64,000 bases of DNA from Cordia subcordata (GCA_028554755.1 JAPTOF010000001.1:632501-696500), one strand, 5' to 3'; positions 48,069 to 60,248 are shown, counted from the first letter of the stretch. Made by a program: numbers and translations. Notes: generated by a model from the letters alone, not told the origin.

Positions 48069-48702
48069 TAAATAAGTACACTTACAAACTCAGAAATAGG
48101 ATTGGATGCATAGTGAAATTTGATGGCCAAGAAATTGGTAACATAGGGAACTCAGCTGGACTTCGTGCCACATAAAAGGAAAAGAGAATAGTGAAATGAG
48201 CTCTGAAGTGACCCATTTCGATTGATAGAACCCTTTCCCAAATGCTACATATGCATTATTAGTCAGTAGTTGCATCTTGGGCTCTTCTTTGCTGTGGCAT
48301 TACAAAGATCTTGTTTTACGTCTTGTTAGGAGTTCTTTATATTGAATTCTGCTTCTCATGCAATTCGTTGTTGTAGATATATCATTCTTTCTTATTGAGA
48401 TTGGGGAAACTTCTGTTATCTTCAAATGTATTTCAGACATCTTTGCTATAGAATTAAAGTCAAAATGCCTTGTAAGTTTTTAGGTCAATCACAAACAACC
48501 TCATTAACTCCTAGCGTTTGAATACTTTTAGGCATAGCGCTGTTTGGTATAGCCGAAAACTCATGAGACTATTCAACTTCTATTCATCTAGAATTTGTTA
48601 TTGGACCATTCTAACTCGAACTTCCACTTTGATTTCTTTCGATTGCAGGCTTGTTTGGTCTTTAGTTGTCAACATTTTTTGTGTCTGTTCTTTTTGACAA
48701 AT

Positions 48703-49755
48703 ATGTTGGCTGCTAAAATCCTCCTTCTTTCATCTCGTTCTCCAATCTTGAAAGCTTCCAAATATCCTGATTCAAATCTTACATTTACACATTTCATCTC
48801 CTCCTCAAAACCCAAAAGCAAAATCTACTACAAAATCAACAACCCTTGTTTGCGAGTCATGTCAGTTGCTGCACCACCATCTGAAGAAACCCAGTCAACT
48901 ACTCCAGCACAGACCCGGGTCAAGATACTTTCTGAAGCACTGCCCTTCATTCAAAAGTTTCGGGGTAAGACCATTGTGGTAAAGTATGAAGGAGCAGCCA
49001 TGAAATCAGAGGCCCTCCAAGCATCGGTGATTGCTGACCTTGTTCTACTCTCTAGTGTTGGAATTCGCATTGTCTTTGTCCATGGTGGTGGTCCCGAAAT
49101 CAACCAGTGGCTTGGACGGTTGGGTCTTAAGCCCAACTTTCTCAATGGTCTTCGTGTAACTGATGCCTCCACTATGGAAATTGTCTCAATGGTTCTAGTA
49201 GGCAAAGTCAACAAACATCTTGTAGCATTGATCAACAAGGCAGGAGCAATAGCCGTAGGGTTATCAGGACTTGATGGACGACTTTTAACTGCCCGTCCTT
49301 CTCCTAACTCTGCTCAGTTGGGTTTTGTTGGGGATATTGCTAATGTTGACCCAACCGTGCTCCGTCCTCTGATTGTCAATTATCACATCCCAGTGATAGC
49401 CTCTGTGGCTGCTGATGCCACGGGTCAAGCGTATAACATTAATGCGGACACTGCAGCTGGTGAGCTTGCTGCAGCATTAGGCGCTGAGAAATTGATTCTG
49501 CTCACAGATGTTGCAGGAATTTTAGTCAACAGGGATGATCCAAGCAGTTTGGTGAAGGAGATTGATATCAAAGGGGTGAAGAAGATGACAGAGGACGGGA
49601 TAATCGCAGGCGGGATGATCCCAAAAGTGAATTGCTCTGTCAGATCCCTAGCCCAAGGGGTGCGGACAGCCAGTATTATCGATGGTCGTCTCGAACACTC
49701 GTTACTTCTTGAAATTCTTACAGATGAAGGGGCTGGAACTATGATAACTGGTTGA
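48703..49755 (+). CDS. NAGK: N-acetyl-L-glutamate kinase, chloroplastic (EC 2.7.2.8)
   Basis: Phosphorylates N-acetylglutamate with ATP, the controlled step of arginine synthesis in plastids. Single coding exon, 350 residues. Residues 1 to about 53 are a transit peptide rich in Ser and Lys. The kinase core follows: an N-terminal helix ([14 protein letters not shown]) of the kind found in arginine-sensitive hexameric NAGKs, [12 protein letters not shown] (89-100), [62 protein letters not shown], and the C-terminal AGTMITG. Plant NAGK is arginine-inhibited and relieved by PII; the sequence is consistent with that type. I chose the ATG at 48703 because the longer open frame upstream crosses a probable intron acceptor at 48648. 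Oddity: Glu96 (codon 48988-48990) occupies the first Gly of the KYGG ATP loop. Confidence 0.95.
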   Translation: MLAAKILLLSSRSPILKASKYPDSNLTFTHFISSSKPKSKIYYKINNPCLRVMSVAAPPSEETQSTTPAQTRVKILSEALPFIQKFRGKTIVVKYEGAAMKSEALQASVIADLVLLSSVGIRIVFVHGGGPEINQWLGRLGLKPNFLNGLRVTDASTMEIVSMVLVGKVNKHLVALINKAGAIAVGLSGLDGRLLTARPSPNSAQLGFVGDIANVDPTVLRPLIVNYHIPVIASVAADATGQAYNINADTAAGELAAALGAEKLILLTDVAGILVNRDDPSSLVKEIDIKGVKKMTEDGIIAGGMIPKVNCSVRSLAQGVRTASIIDGRLEHSLLLEILTDEGAGTMITG

Positions 49756-50373
49756 ACTTTCACCCTTGCCTTGAGCCTTGAGGTCCTGCTAACTAAGCCT
49801 TTAATGTGCAACGAAAACATCGAAGGTTTTGAGCAAGACAGGTTTGTACTTCGAGTTCTCTTTCATGTGTGAACTAAAATAGCTCAACTGTAACTCTGCT
49901 AATAAATTAAGGCGAGTGTTATATAATGCTCCCGAAGAATTGGTTGAGATAAGAAGTTTGAAGTGTGCTAGTAAAAGTTAATGGTTTGCTAGAGCGAAAT
50001 ATAACAAAGAAGAAAGGTTGCTAAGCTTTATCACCTTATAAAGGCATTACTAACTTCTACCAGACACGATCTCATACAAGAAATAAGGGAGGCAATTGCA
50101 CATTGAAGTGAAGCTCCTGTAAGAAAATTGATAATGAAGGGAAACGAGAGGGATTGGCCATATGATTATAAAAGGAAAACACTGTAATTTTAAGTCTAAA
50201 ACGTATATAGCTTTATAAACATTTCAAATTTAATATTTCAGGTAAGTATATAACCGACACGACATTAATCAAGGCAATGATTCTTGATGTGTTAATCAGA
50301 ATTTGGAGACTCAAATAAGCTTACTTTAGATAAAGTTGATAATATTCAATAATTGTTGTAAGAGATATGTGAT

Positions 50374-50408
<35 letters not shown>

Positions 50409-50502
50409 GAAAAGAATAGTGGTACATAAACTCGCTTACTTGTGCAACTCTCCCAAATTTCACTTAGTTAAATAGCATATACAAAACTTTAAGTAATACA
50501 CA
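49756..50502. other. NAGK 3' UTR and short intergenic spacer
   Basis: An AATAAA signal lies near 49902. A (TA)n tract follows at 50379-50406. No gene seen. Confidence 0.6.
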
Positions 50503-50692
50503 AGAGGACTTCGTTGATATGGGCCTCCAAGGGAAACATAACCATGGACTTAAAGGACAACAAAATGGGCCTCGCGGCCTATCAACATAAGTATATGTTC
50601 TGCCCCGATAATTTCCAACATCGGTCTCTAAATACCCACGCGGCCGACGACGACTACGTTCTAACGTCGATCAAATCCCTGATCACACAAAA
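50503..50692 (+). promoter_or_regulatory. Promoter and non-coding first exon of the CX9C gene (inferred)
   Basis: Contains ATGGGCCTCC and ATGGGCCTCGCGGCC site II-type words. The inferred leader exon ends CACAAAA|GTAAGC at 50692/50693. The acceptor ATTTCAG ends at 52087, 27 bp before the ATG, giving a 1395 bp leader intron. Clearly similar to the NAGK upstream segment: GAGGACT.CGTT.ATATGGGC, AAGGGAAACA and ATCAAATCCCT..T..ACA.AAAGTAAGC are shared. Confidence 0.55.
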
Positions 50693-52114
50693 GTAAGCAG
50701 CGCAAAGCTCAATTTACCCTCTTTTACATTTATTTGTCCATTTCTATTAAAAAATATGCGCATTATCGCGTATATTTTATTATATATTTCTAACCTTTTT
50801 TTTCTTTGAGTAATTTTAGAGTATATTATTGTGTGGAAATGTATATTATTTTAAAGTTTGAGTCTATAGACGCATGTAGTAGTCGAACTGATGAATGTTT
50901 GTCCAATATTAATCTGTACTGAGTTGTGGATTAGAAAATCGAGAAGAAAAGATGTGAAGGAGCGTGTAATTTGCAAAAATGGTTTCAAGTGTATTAATTC
51001 GTGGGGATTTTTGAAATGCACTTTTCGTAGTTTGGGGAAGTTATCGAGGTTCAAGTTTCAGCGTGGATACGGAGGATTAGTGGTTATTGGCGATGACTAT
51101 TCAAGTTTTAGATAATGTCTGCTGTGATGATGTTAGCTCCTTTAGTTCTGCTTAATGAAGTTCCTAGGATGCAGCAGTCCTTTGTAAGAAGTGTGTAAGA
51201 AATAATTCCCTTGGCAAAACTATACCATGGGTGTTGAATGTGTTTCAACGACAAGTGTAGGACTCAGCTAATGGCTCTCCACGTTTGCTTTGTTCTAAAC
51301 TTCTTTCTACTTTTACACGAAAAACTTTGTCTCTAGGACACCTAATGAAGTGAATTTCTTGGGGAGCTTGTGTGAGATTGAGAGGAAAATGCTCCATGAC
51401 AAAAGCAAGTCGGTGATTATTTTTGATTATGCAATATTGGATCATTTGTTTGCTTCTCGTCATTTTCTCATCTCATGATTTTCTGTTTTTGACATATTGA
51501 TTATCAGCAAGTATCTAAAATCATCACAATATCTATTGCTTGAATAAATGGTGGGAAGTCATGCATGAATATGGTGACCTTCTGGGACAAGTCTTTAGCG
51601 TTTTGTTAGTGTACCCTTCATTTTACCAATCTGGTCTAGTAAATTATAATATCATGTGTCATAAACTTATATGATTACTGATATCTTGAACTTTTAAGAA
51701 ACTTTCGCACTTGGTTAGTATCACTTCTATATCAAGCCGTCGAATTAAGCTTTACTTAACTGAATCATAGCCTGGATCTGTTTATTTAGCATCCTGTTTT
51801 AGTGAATGTCTGAATTTTACTGATGCAGTGTAGAAGAGACACGAAGAGCGGTAGAAAGTATTGACAATGAAATGAAATAAGAACCTTTGAAAGTGAAAAT
51901 AGATGAAAGATAACTAGGTAATAGGAGGAGGTAGGGGAGAAGACATAGGGATCCAAATTGTGTGCTTGTATACTGTGTGGAACCACATCATATGAGCTTG
52001 CATATATCTGCCTTAACATGCATTTTTTTGCTTCACTTCATATGCCTTCAAGTCTAAATCCAACAATCATCTCTTTTGGTATTTCAGGTAATTTTCCTTG
52101 AAGTCGCTGGCGTA

Positions 52115-52660
52115 ATGGGGGACAATTTTACAATTCAGATTAGCAACAACTTAGTTAACCAGCTTGCTAATGATGGCGATAAGTTGAAGAAGAAAACAAA
52201 GAAACCTAGGGCAAAGATACCACGAGAACCCGAACCATCGCTGCCTAGTGTAACTCAGAAGCAACCATCTCATGGTTCTGAGATGTTTAAAGGACATGCT
52301 GCTTCAGGATGGCCAGTTCAGCCTCCACTTTTCTTGCCAGTTACCCCACCTCAGCAACCTGAAAATGCAGAGTTAGATGCTATTAGGTCTGTTCTTGAGG
52401 ATAGCAAAAAGGTTCTTGAGAGGCTGCAGAAGCAGGAGGAGACCATGTTGCAGGAGGTAACTCAAAGAGCCAAGGATCTCCATGATAAGGAATTTAAACT
52501 TCCAGAACAGAAGCCAATGCATTGTTTAGAAGAGAAAGATGCTTGTGTGAAGTGCTGCAAGGAAAATTTGAATGACCCTCTGAAATGTGCTGATTTGGTT
52601 AGAGACTTTGCTGATTGTGCACGTAGAGTCAGGCAGCAGGTTGGCATGGCAGATAAGTAG
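52115..52660 (+). CDS. CX9C-motif (CHCH-like) protein, function unknown
   Basis: A 181-residue single-exon product. The first part (about 1-90) is Lys- then Pro-rich (DKLKKKTKKPRAKIPREP). A coiled-coil-like helix follows (LDAIRSVLEDSKKVLERLQKQEETMLQEVTQRAKDL, residues ~100-135). The C-terminus has HCLEEKDACVKCCKENLN then PLKCADLVRDFADCARRV, with consecutive CX9C spacing (C-KENLNDPLK-C-ADLVRDFAD-C). Such motifs form helical hairpins held by disulphides and are typical of small mitochondrial intermembrane-space proteins. No N-terminal presequence is evident, as expected for that import route. I do not recognise a named orthologue. The ATG at 52115 follows an inferred acceptor at 52087; an in-frame open stretch back to 52076 crosses that acceptor and is unlikely to be coding. 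Confidence 0.8.
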   Translation: MGDNFTIQISNNLVNQLANDGDKLKKKTKKPRAKIPREPEPSLPSVTQKQPSHGSEMFKGHAASGWPVQPPLFLPVTPPQQPENAELDAIRSVLEDSKKVLERLQKQEETMLQEVTQRAKDLHDKEFKLPEQKPMHCLEEKDACVKCCKENLNDPLKCADLVRDFADCARRVRQQVGMADK

Positions 52661-54470
52661 GCCACCGGGGAACTGACTTTCTGGTTTTGATCCCCATAAC
52701 ATTTCCTTGGTTCTGCGAGCCCCTCGTATTTTTGTTGCAAATAATGTGAAACTTCTGATTGTTTCCCCTTACTGGGGCTTAAGGCTGTTTTGTTCTGGTC
52801 ACTATGCTCCATTACAGATCTTTTGTGCTCCTAACATTAGTGAAACACTCCTCTAGGTTGTGGAGATGATGAGATAAGCATAGCTTATGCCCGGCGAGGC
52901 TTCCCTATACGATTATTCTGCAATACTATTGAACTACATGGCTTTAAGGTGCTTGTTATCATACGAACTTCTCAAGGATCAAAGGTTTTTTCAAGTCCTT
53001 GGGACTCTTGCTTGTTCCCATGCTAGTTTTGGCGATTCTTTGTGTAATTTGTGTGCAGTCAAAAGTGGTTATGGTATTTATCTATAGGAAGTCGTGTTTG
53101 TTTTCCGATTTATTGTTCTTAAAATATAACTTTCTTTTAATATCTGAAATTTAGGTTTTCGCAACGTTGTTACCTTATCAAAACACTTAAATCACCCTTC
53201 AAATCAAGATAAATAAATAAAACATGGCTGAGATTGGGCTTATCCCTTTTAATCATTCTCATATTAAATTTATTATTTTTTAAAAAAATTAGGTTTTATT
53301 TATGTGAGAATGATTAAATAGTAAATTTTCATATATACAGGATCATTTAATTAATTTTTACGGAAAAATCAATAAAAATTTAGCCAATCAATATGTACAC
53401 AACAAATGTTTAACAACTCATTCTGCATTGAAATAGTTCAGTACTTGTGTCACTTTGATGTCATTGGAGTTTGTTTTTCCTTTTCCTTTCCCTTTTTTAA
53501 TTAATCACTGGAGTCTGTTTTTTAATCACAAAAATATTTGATAAAGCAACCATTGAAAAAGTACACAACAAAGTAGAAGTGAAATAAACTGCGGAAGGAA
53601 AAGGGAAAGACCAGTAGGCACGTGCAGAGCACGTGGAAGGACAGAAGCGAAATCCACGCAATATTGCTCGCCTCCTTGTTAATCGTCTTTGGCGAGGGCA
53701 TCCAATTCATCGCCGCTGTTTTCCATTTCCTCGGATCGCGACGCCGATTATTTCATCTAACCTTCGACAACCACTCGGTTAAGATCTCTATCTTTTCTAC
53801 AACCTTATAAATACTTATATATTATCTATATGGATCATTTATGTAAACAAAATGTATATATGATATATATTGCATATGTATATATACTGAAGTTAAATGT
53901 GGATAGTGTTTCATTCTGCTGATGAATCTGTTTAGGTTTTCGATTAATTAGGTGAATTTCGTTAATTATGTGAAGCATTTGGTTTACTTAAAATAATATA
54001 TTTTATTTTTTTTATGTGAGCATAAAATGATAAATGAGCAAGAAATATAAAAACGTTCTCAAGTTCCAAATTTTAAACTATATTGAGAAAAGCATAATAA
54101 CTTTCAGTTTAGATAGTAAAATTGTGGGCTTTTCCGTAGGAATAATCTTTGTCCTCATATATGTTTTCTTTCAAATTTCACATATCATTTTTATGAATTT
54201 AAATGAATTCTGCAGACAGTTTTGAATTTTATTCTAGAAATCTCTACTTTTCTGCATTTTCCAGATGTCATGTCAGTCTAGTGTTTAGTTCTTTGACATA
54301 GTCAAAAATTGTTGAATTGATGTTAGCTTATGATATGATCAATATATATAATTTTTAGCTTCATCATTGATGTGAACTTTGGCTTCATAATTCCTTAAGA
54401 CATTCATTCCTACTTTGCAGACTGGAGGACAGAAAAGAATTTTGCTTAAACCGTAAATTGCTTTAGTAGA
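52661..54470. other. 3' region of CX9C gene and 5' leader region of hAT-like gene
   Basis: No gene is seen in 52661-53590. A leader exon of the hAT-like gene probably lies around 53600-53777 (donor CACTCG|GTTAAG), and its intron runs to the acceptor TTTGCAG at 54414-54420, 50 bp before the ATG. Small open frames here are not supported. Confidence 0.5.
53619..53635 (+). promoter_or_regulatory. Paired G-boxes (CACGTG) near the hAT-like gene leader
   Basis: CACGTG at 53619-53624 and again at 53630-53635, 11 bp apart (one helical turn). G-boxes bind bZIP and bHLH factors. The pairing and position near the inferred transcription start are suggestive; function is inferred. Confidence 0.5.
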
Positions 54471-56764
54471 ATGGTCCGAGCAAGAGATGCCTGTTGGGAA
54501 CACTGTGTTCTTATTGATGCAACTAGACAGAAGGTGAGGTGCAATTATTGTCACCGGGAATTTAGCGGAGGGGTTTATAGGATGAAATTTCATTTGGCTC
54601 AGATTAGAAACAAGGATATTATTCCTTGTTCTGAAGTGCCTGATAGCGTGAGGGATCAGATACTAAGCATATTAAGTACTCCCAAGAAACAGAAAACTCC
54701 TAGGAAAATGAAGTTGGATCAGGCAGCTAATGGGCAACAAAATAGCTCTTCTGCTAGTGGTGGCATTCATCCTCACCATGGATCAAGTGGGCAAAATGGT
54801 AGTACGTCACCATCTCTACTCTTCCCGCACCCTTCTCCAAGTCCCCAGGCAACAGTAGATGATTCTCAAAGACAAAAGCAAGATATTGCCGATATGAAGA
54901 TTGCGGCATTTTTCTTTCAAAATTCTGTGCCTTTTAGTGCTGCCAAATCGATGTGTTACCAAGAAATGGTGGATGCTATAGCAGAGTGTGGTGTGGGTTA
55001 CAAAGCACCAACTTATGATAAGTTGAGATGTAACCTCTTGCAAAAAATGAAATCTGTCATAAGTGATCATCATCAAAAATTAAGAGATGAATGGAATGAA
55101 ACAGGTTGTACAATCTTGTGTGAAAGTTGGTGTGATGGTAGTACCAAGTCACTTGTGGTATTTTCCGTTACATGTCCAACAGGGGCGTTATATCTGAGGT
55201 CTGTTGATATTTCTGGCCATGAAGAAGATGCTCATTATATGTTTGCGCTGCTTGAATCAATTGTTCAGGAAATAGGTATGGCAAATGTTGTTCAAGTGAT
55301 TACAGATAGTGCTCCTGCTTGCATTTATGCAGGAAGGCTTCTGATGGACAAGTACCCCTCATTATTCTGGTCTCCGTGTGCTTCACATTGCATCAATAAG
55401 ATGTTGGAGGATCTTAGCAGACAGGAATGGGTGCGTACTGTCTTGGAAGAAGCTAGGAACATCATAAGGTTCATGTACAGCAATGAATGGATTCTCAGAA
55501 CTATGAAAAAGTTCACTGGTGGAAGGGAGTTGATTAGGCCAAAAATTGAAAGATTTGTCTCTAATTTCCTATCCTTAGGATCACTTGCTCTTCAAGAGGA
55601 AAATTTAAAGCAAATGTTTTGTCATGCAGAGTGGTTGTCGTCCAACTATGCCAGACGACCAGAGGCCCAAGCCATTAAGTCTTTGTTATATCTTGAAAGA
55701 TTCTGGAAGTCTATACGGGAAGCTGTGAGTGTGTCAGAACCTCTAATTAAAATTCTTAGAATTGTAGATGGGGACATGCCTGCTATAGGCTACATTTACG
55801 AGGGAATAGAGAGGGCAAAGATTATGATTAAGACATATTATAAGGGGATTGAAGAGAAATCTGTGCCAATATTGGAGTTCATTGACACAAGGTGGAACAT
55901 GCTGCTTCACTCACCATTACATGCAGCCGCAGCATTCCTTAATCCTTCCATTTTCTACAGCCTCAGCTTTAAGGCTGACGCAAGGATTAGGAATGGGTTT
56001 CAAGATGCAATGATCAAAATGGCTACTGAAGACACAGATAAGATAGAAATTACTAAAGAGCATCCTGTGTATATAAATGCTCGAGGTGCCTTGGGGACTG
56101 AGTTTGCAATAAAGGGGCGGACATTGAACCCCCCAGGTATGTTTAAAGTGGACTTCTTTTCCTGATCAGGCTTCCATTGGGTTATGACTTTCTAAGTTCA
56201 TCTCCAATTTTTGAAGATAGGTAGTAGCAGAAATCTATGTAGTCCCAGACTGACGCCATGAAAAGACTCAATGTCCTAACTATTCATGTGACAAATGTGA
56301 TAGGAAACAATTTCACCAAGTGTTCTTTTGGATTCACGAACTTATAATCTTTGGCAAAGTCTTTTCTGCCAGTAAGTTATCACACTTTTGACTTTCTGTT
56401 TTTACCATCCTTAGGTGATTGGTGGGCAGGATATGGTTATGAAATTCCGACACTTCAGAAATACGCAATTCAGATACTAAGTCAACCATGTAGTTCTCAC
56501 TGGTGTAGATGGAACTGGAGCACTTTTGAGAGCATACACAACAACAAGAGGCGCAATAGACTGGAGCTTGAGAAATTTAATGACCTGGTTTTCGTGCATT
56601 GCAATCTCTGGCTACAATCCATTGGTAGAAGTAGAGACGCGATATGTAAACCCATAAATTTTGATGAAATTGATGTCATTTCCCAGTGGCCTACTGAATC
56701 GGAGGCTTCACCTCCACTTTTAGACAATTCATGGTTGGATAATCTACCCCTTGAATATACATAA
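54471..56764 (+). CDS. Domesticated hAT transposase-like protein (BED finger, DUF659, hAT dimerisation)
   Basis: Exons 54471-56136 and 56415-56764 give 671 residues. N-terminus is a BED-type zinc finger (RCNYCHREFSGGVYRMKFHL; Cys 24 and 27, His 41, Cys 53). A low-complexity Ser/Pro/His linker (~70-130) follows, then the DUF659/RNase H-like core (CTILCESWCDGSTKSL, VVQVITDSAPACIYAGRLL, WSPCASHCINKMLEDL). The hAT C-terminal dimerisation region (WWAGYGYEIPTLQKYAIQIL, CSSHWCRWNWSTFESIH) spans the second exon. It resembles conserved plant single-copy genes annotated 'hAT transposon superfamily' (AT1G79740-like). The frame is intact and no terminal inverted repeats or 8 bp duplication were seen close by, so it is probably a host gene rather than a mobile element. 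Likely role is nuclear DNA binding; targets unknown. Confidence 0.88.
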
Positions 56765-57160
56765 AGGTGGTAATTGCTCAAAAATGAACTGTATTCATTT
56801 AACATATGAAACTTTACCTGCATTACTTATGTTTTGTATGAAATTATACGTCTATTTATTTCATGCTTGTGACCCATAATCCAACAACAGCATTCTAAAT
56901 CCATTAAATTCAACTAAATTTTGTATTTCTCTGCTTTCACTTGCCTGTGTGGGCCGACTCTGGCTACCTATGTTGCATGATGACAAAACGCAAATCAGAA
57001 GCATCACAAAATTGCAATGCAGCAAAAGATTCTAAACTCTCATATTGTCATAGGCTGGGAGCATATTCGTTTTTGTGTTTGCTCTTTACAGTGACTTTCT
57101 TTCCATTCTAAGTATTATCAACAATTTCCATTGTTTCTTTCATTTGTCTCGTTACACGCA

Positions 57161-58971
57161 ATGATTTTCATCTCCCACTGCATTCAGAGACTAAGTACCT
57201 TTTTGTACAATGGGTGGTCATGGTGGTGGGAGACCAGCAATGCCACTAATGAATGCATGTTTCTGCTTCCGACATTCATTTTCATTCTCATGGCATCATG
57301 GTATACATGGATGCTCATCGGAAAATCAAGCACTTGTCCACTACCACCCGGGCCGATGGGCCTGCCGCTGGTGGGAAACCTCCCATTTCTTGATCCTAAA
57401 CTCCACTCTTACTTTGCAAGTTTGGCTAAGACTTATGGTTCCATTCTAACACTCAGGCTGGCTAGGTAAGAAGGTTAGTGTTGTTATCAGTACAACTGCC
57501 ATTGCGGCTGAGGTGCTTAAAGAGCATGATGCTATATTCGCCAACAGGGATGTTCCAGAGGTGATCCCGGCTATGGAATGTGGTGGTCATGACCTAGTAT
57601 TTACACCATATGGACCTGAATGGCAAATGTTGAGGAAGGTTTCTGTGCGAGACATGCTTGGCCATGCCGCTCTTGATGCATCTTACCATCATAGAAGGCG
57701 AGAGATGTGGAATACTATTCGATACAAGCATTGTAAAGAAGGATCTCCTGCCAATGTTGGAGAGCAGATGTTCTTGACTGTGCTCAATGTGATTACAAGT
57801 ATATTGTGGGGTGATACTATTCAGGGGGAAGGGAGGGCAAGTATTGGAGCGGAGTTCAGACAAGTGGTGGCTAAGGTGACAAAGCTGTTAGGGAAGCTTA
57901 TCGGATTTCTTTCCCGGACTGGGATGGTTGGATTAGCAAGAAATGAAGAAACAAATGAAGACAGTGACACAAAAATTTGAAAGAATATTTGACAAAATAA
58001 TTGCACAGAGAATGCAAATGGATGCACAAAGTGGGATGAAAACATGCAATAGTACCCCAGAGAAATTGGATTTTTTGCAGGTTTTGCTACAGCTGAAAAA
58101 TGAAGGGGATGCAAAGACAACTTTAACCATGCACCATATCAGGGCCTTGCTTTTGGTACGTTTTCAATTGCTACCAGCTTTAAAGCTTGCTGCTTAAGAA
58201 GAATACAAATTTTGAAGTAAATCTGCAAAATGTGCTTCAAGTATCAATATGTCCACTGTATTTTATTATTTATGCTTTGCTTTGTGGGCTGCACCTTTAG
58301 ACATATTCTCAAGGATTAGCCATTAATCTCAAAACAGTCTAACCTGTGTACACTGGACAGAATATAGAGGTGGGTGGGACTGACAACATCCAGCACAATT
58401 GAGTTTGCTATGGACTGATGAACAAACCCCAGGCCATGAAGAGAGCACAGCAAGAATTGGATAAAGTAGTTGGCAAAAATAACACAGTTGAAGAGTATCG
58501 CATTCCTAAACTTCCTTATCTGCAAGCAATAATGAAAGAAGTCCTTCGCGTACACCCTGTACTTCCCCTTGTCCCCCACTGCCCCAGCAGGTGATGTATC
58601 GTAGGAGGCCACACAACTCCAAAAGGTTCTCCTGGTTTTATCAATGTGTGGAATAGACACAGGGATCCTCCATTTTGGAAATGTCTATCGGAGTTTCTCC
58701 CTGAAAGGTTCCTGAGGGGTGATGGATACTATAACAGAGACAGCTCTAGTTATCTCCATGAGGCTCAGGCCGAAGGATTTGTGCTGGAATTGCAATGGCT
58801 GAAAGGATTGCGTTGTATTCACTTGCTTCACATCTACGTTCTTTTGACTGGAAATTGCCTGTGGAAGAGAAACTTGACCTCCCAGAGAAGTTTGGAGTCG
58901 TACTAAAGAAGAAGCTGCCTCTTGTTGCAATCCCAACTCCACGGTTATTTGATCCAACGCTGTATGAATAA
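57161..58971 (+). pseudogene. Cytochrome P450 CYP706-family pseudogene
   Basis: Reads as a two-exon P450 of the CYP706 type but is broken in several places. Recognisable parts: membrane anchor and hinge (IFILMASWYTW..PLPPGPMGLPLVGN), FANRDVPE, FTPYGPEWQMLRKVSV, VGEQMFLTVLNVITSILWG, exon 1 end LTMHHIRALLL|GT at 58155, the I-helix part VGGTDN, K-helix KEVLRVHP, HCP, PERFL, heme-loop tail GRRICAGIAMAER, and C-terminus PLVAIPTPRLFDPTLYE ending at 58971. Lesions: in-frame TAA at 57467 with a frameshift beside it; frameshift near 57900 and TAG at 57934; frameshift in the I-helix near 58385; double stop TGATGA near 58418; TGA near 58592; frameshift removing the start of the heme-binding loop near 58755. 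No intact product is possible. Overall layout is preserved, so decay looks moderate in age. Confidence 0.88.
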
Positions 58972-60248
58972 GCAAGGATGTCATCCGTATACAAAATCCT
59001 GGTTGTATATGAAAGCGAGTATTGAATTTTCCTTTTTAATAACAGGATACCTCTTTAAGCACGAATACATTAATTTACTCAGAAATCATAAATCTCATAG
59101 CATGGTTTCTAACCCAAATTCCAAATCAAAAAGATTAGACGATGTTTGCGATAGAAGTATATAAATTCAAAATTAAGACATTTAACCACAACAAATTACC
59201 ACCCTGTTGCTTTACCCAATCCACGCAAAAACGACACACATCTTTCATAGAATCTTTTATCATTCATTTCTTAGTTTAATTTATTAGTTCTTACCACCAC
59301 CTTCTGTTGCAACAAAAATACTACAAAATACTTTTTCATCTCACTTTCTCGATAATGTTCTTAGATTAACTACATTGGTCTACTTTATCAACAACTCATT
59401 ACGTGTTAAAAGCACTCCGAGGCGTTCTTGTTAAAGAATAACGTGATAGTCTTGTGTAACTTGTATCAGCTAAGCACTTTTTCAATACTATTTACTTTAT
59501 GAATTTTCTCCAAGTTTTTAGTAAAGAAAATTGTAGGATTTCGTCAATTTTATGGAAGAGAAGCGTCACCGAGGCCTTTAGAAGAGCAAGTCATGTCTGC
59601 TTGAATTTGCCTATCCAAGTTCAACTTTTTAATTAGGACTTAAAGATGTAGTTGTCAAATTGATTAACGCATGAATTTATTCGGAAAAATGGGAACAATG
59701 ACGTACAATTAATTCTATACATGCTTGTTCATATATTCCCTTTTCAAGTTACAAGTTTGTGGACTCCATCTACTTTCACTAATTATATAGATTCTCTTCA
59801 GATAAGATATAATAAACAAGCTTTGACCTTTTCAATTTCTAAATTTTTAAAAACTACCTCTTTTTTTTTTTTTTGTCTTTCTTTCTTTCCTTTTCTTTTG
59901 GTTCGAGAAAAGAGAGGACCAACAAACATGTAATTCCATAAACAAGTACAAAGGACACCAGCTTTGTCAACATGGCTCTCTTGAACCTCCAATAAGATTC
60001 CAGCCAGAATATTAATGAGTCAAATTGTAATAATATACTAAATTATCTTCAAGGCCCTACATCCGATGCATCAGCATCTACAATTATTAATAGCAACTTG
60101 AAATAAAAGAATCCCTCAAACCGGGAGGGACGCTTACGACAAAATCAAAACTTTGAGATTGATGCAACAAGGAGGGAGTGATTCATTTTTCTACATAATC
60201 GTCGCAATAAAAGATCCTAGAATATATATAATATATATAGATATACAA
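58972..60248. other. Intergenic region between CYP706 pseudogene and amine oxidase
   Basis: AT-rich, with a T run at 59859-59873 and no recognisable gene. The last ~200 bases before 60249 should contain the amine oxidase 3' UTR. Confidence 0.55.

Noticed and set aside
48595..48702. 36-residue N-terminal extension of NAGK
   Set aside because: It crosses a strong intron acceptor at 48641-48648; the ATG at 48703 gives a normal transit peptide and family length.
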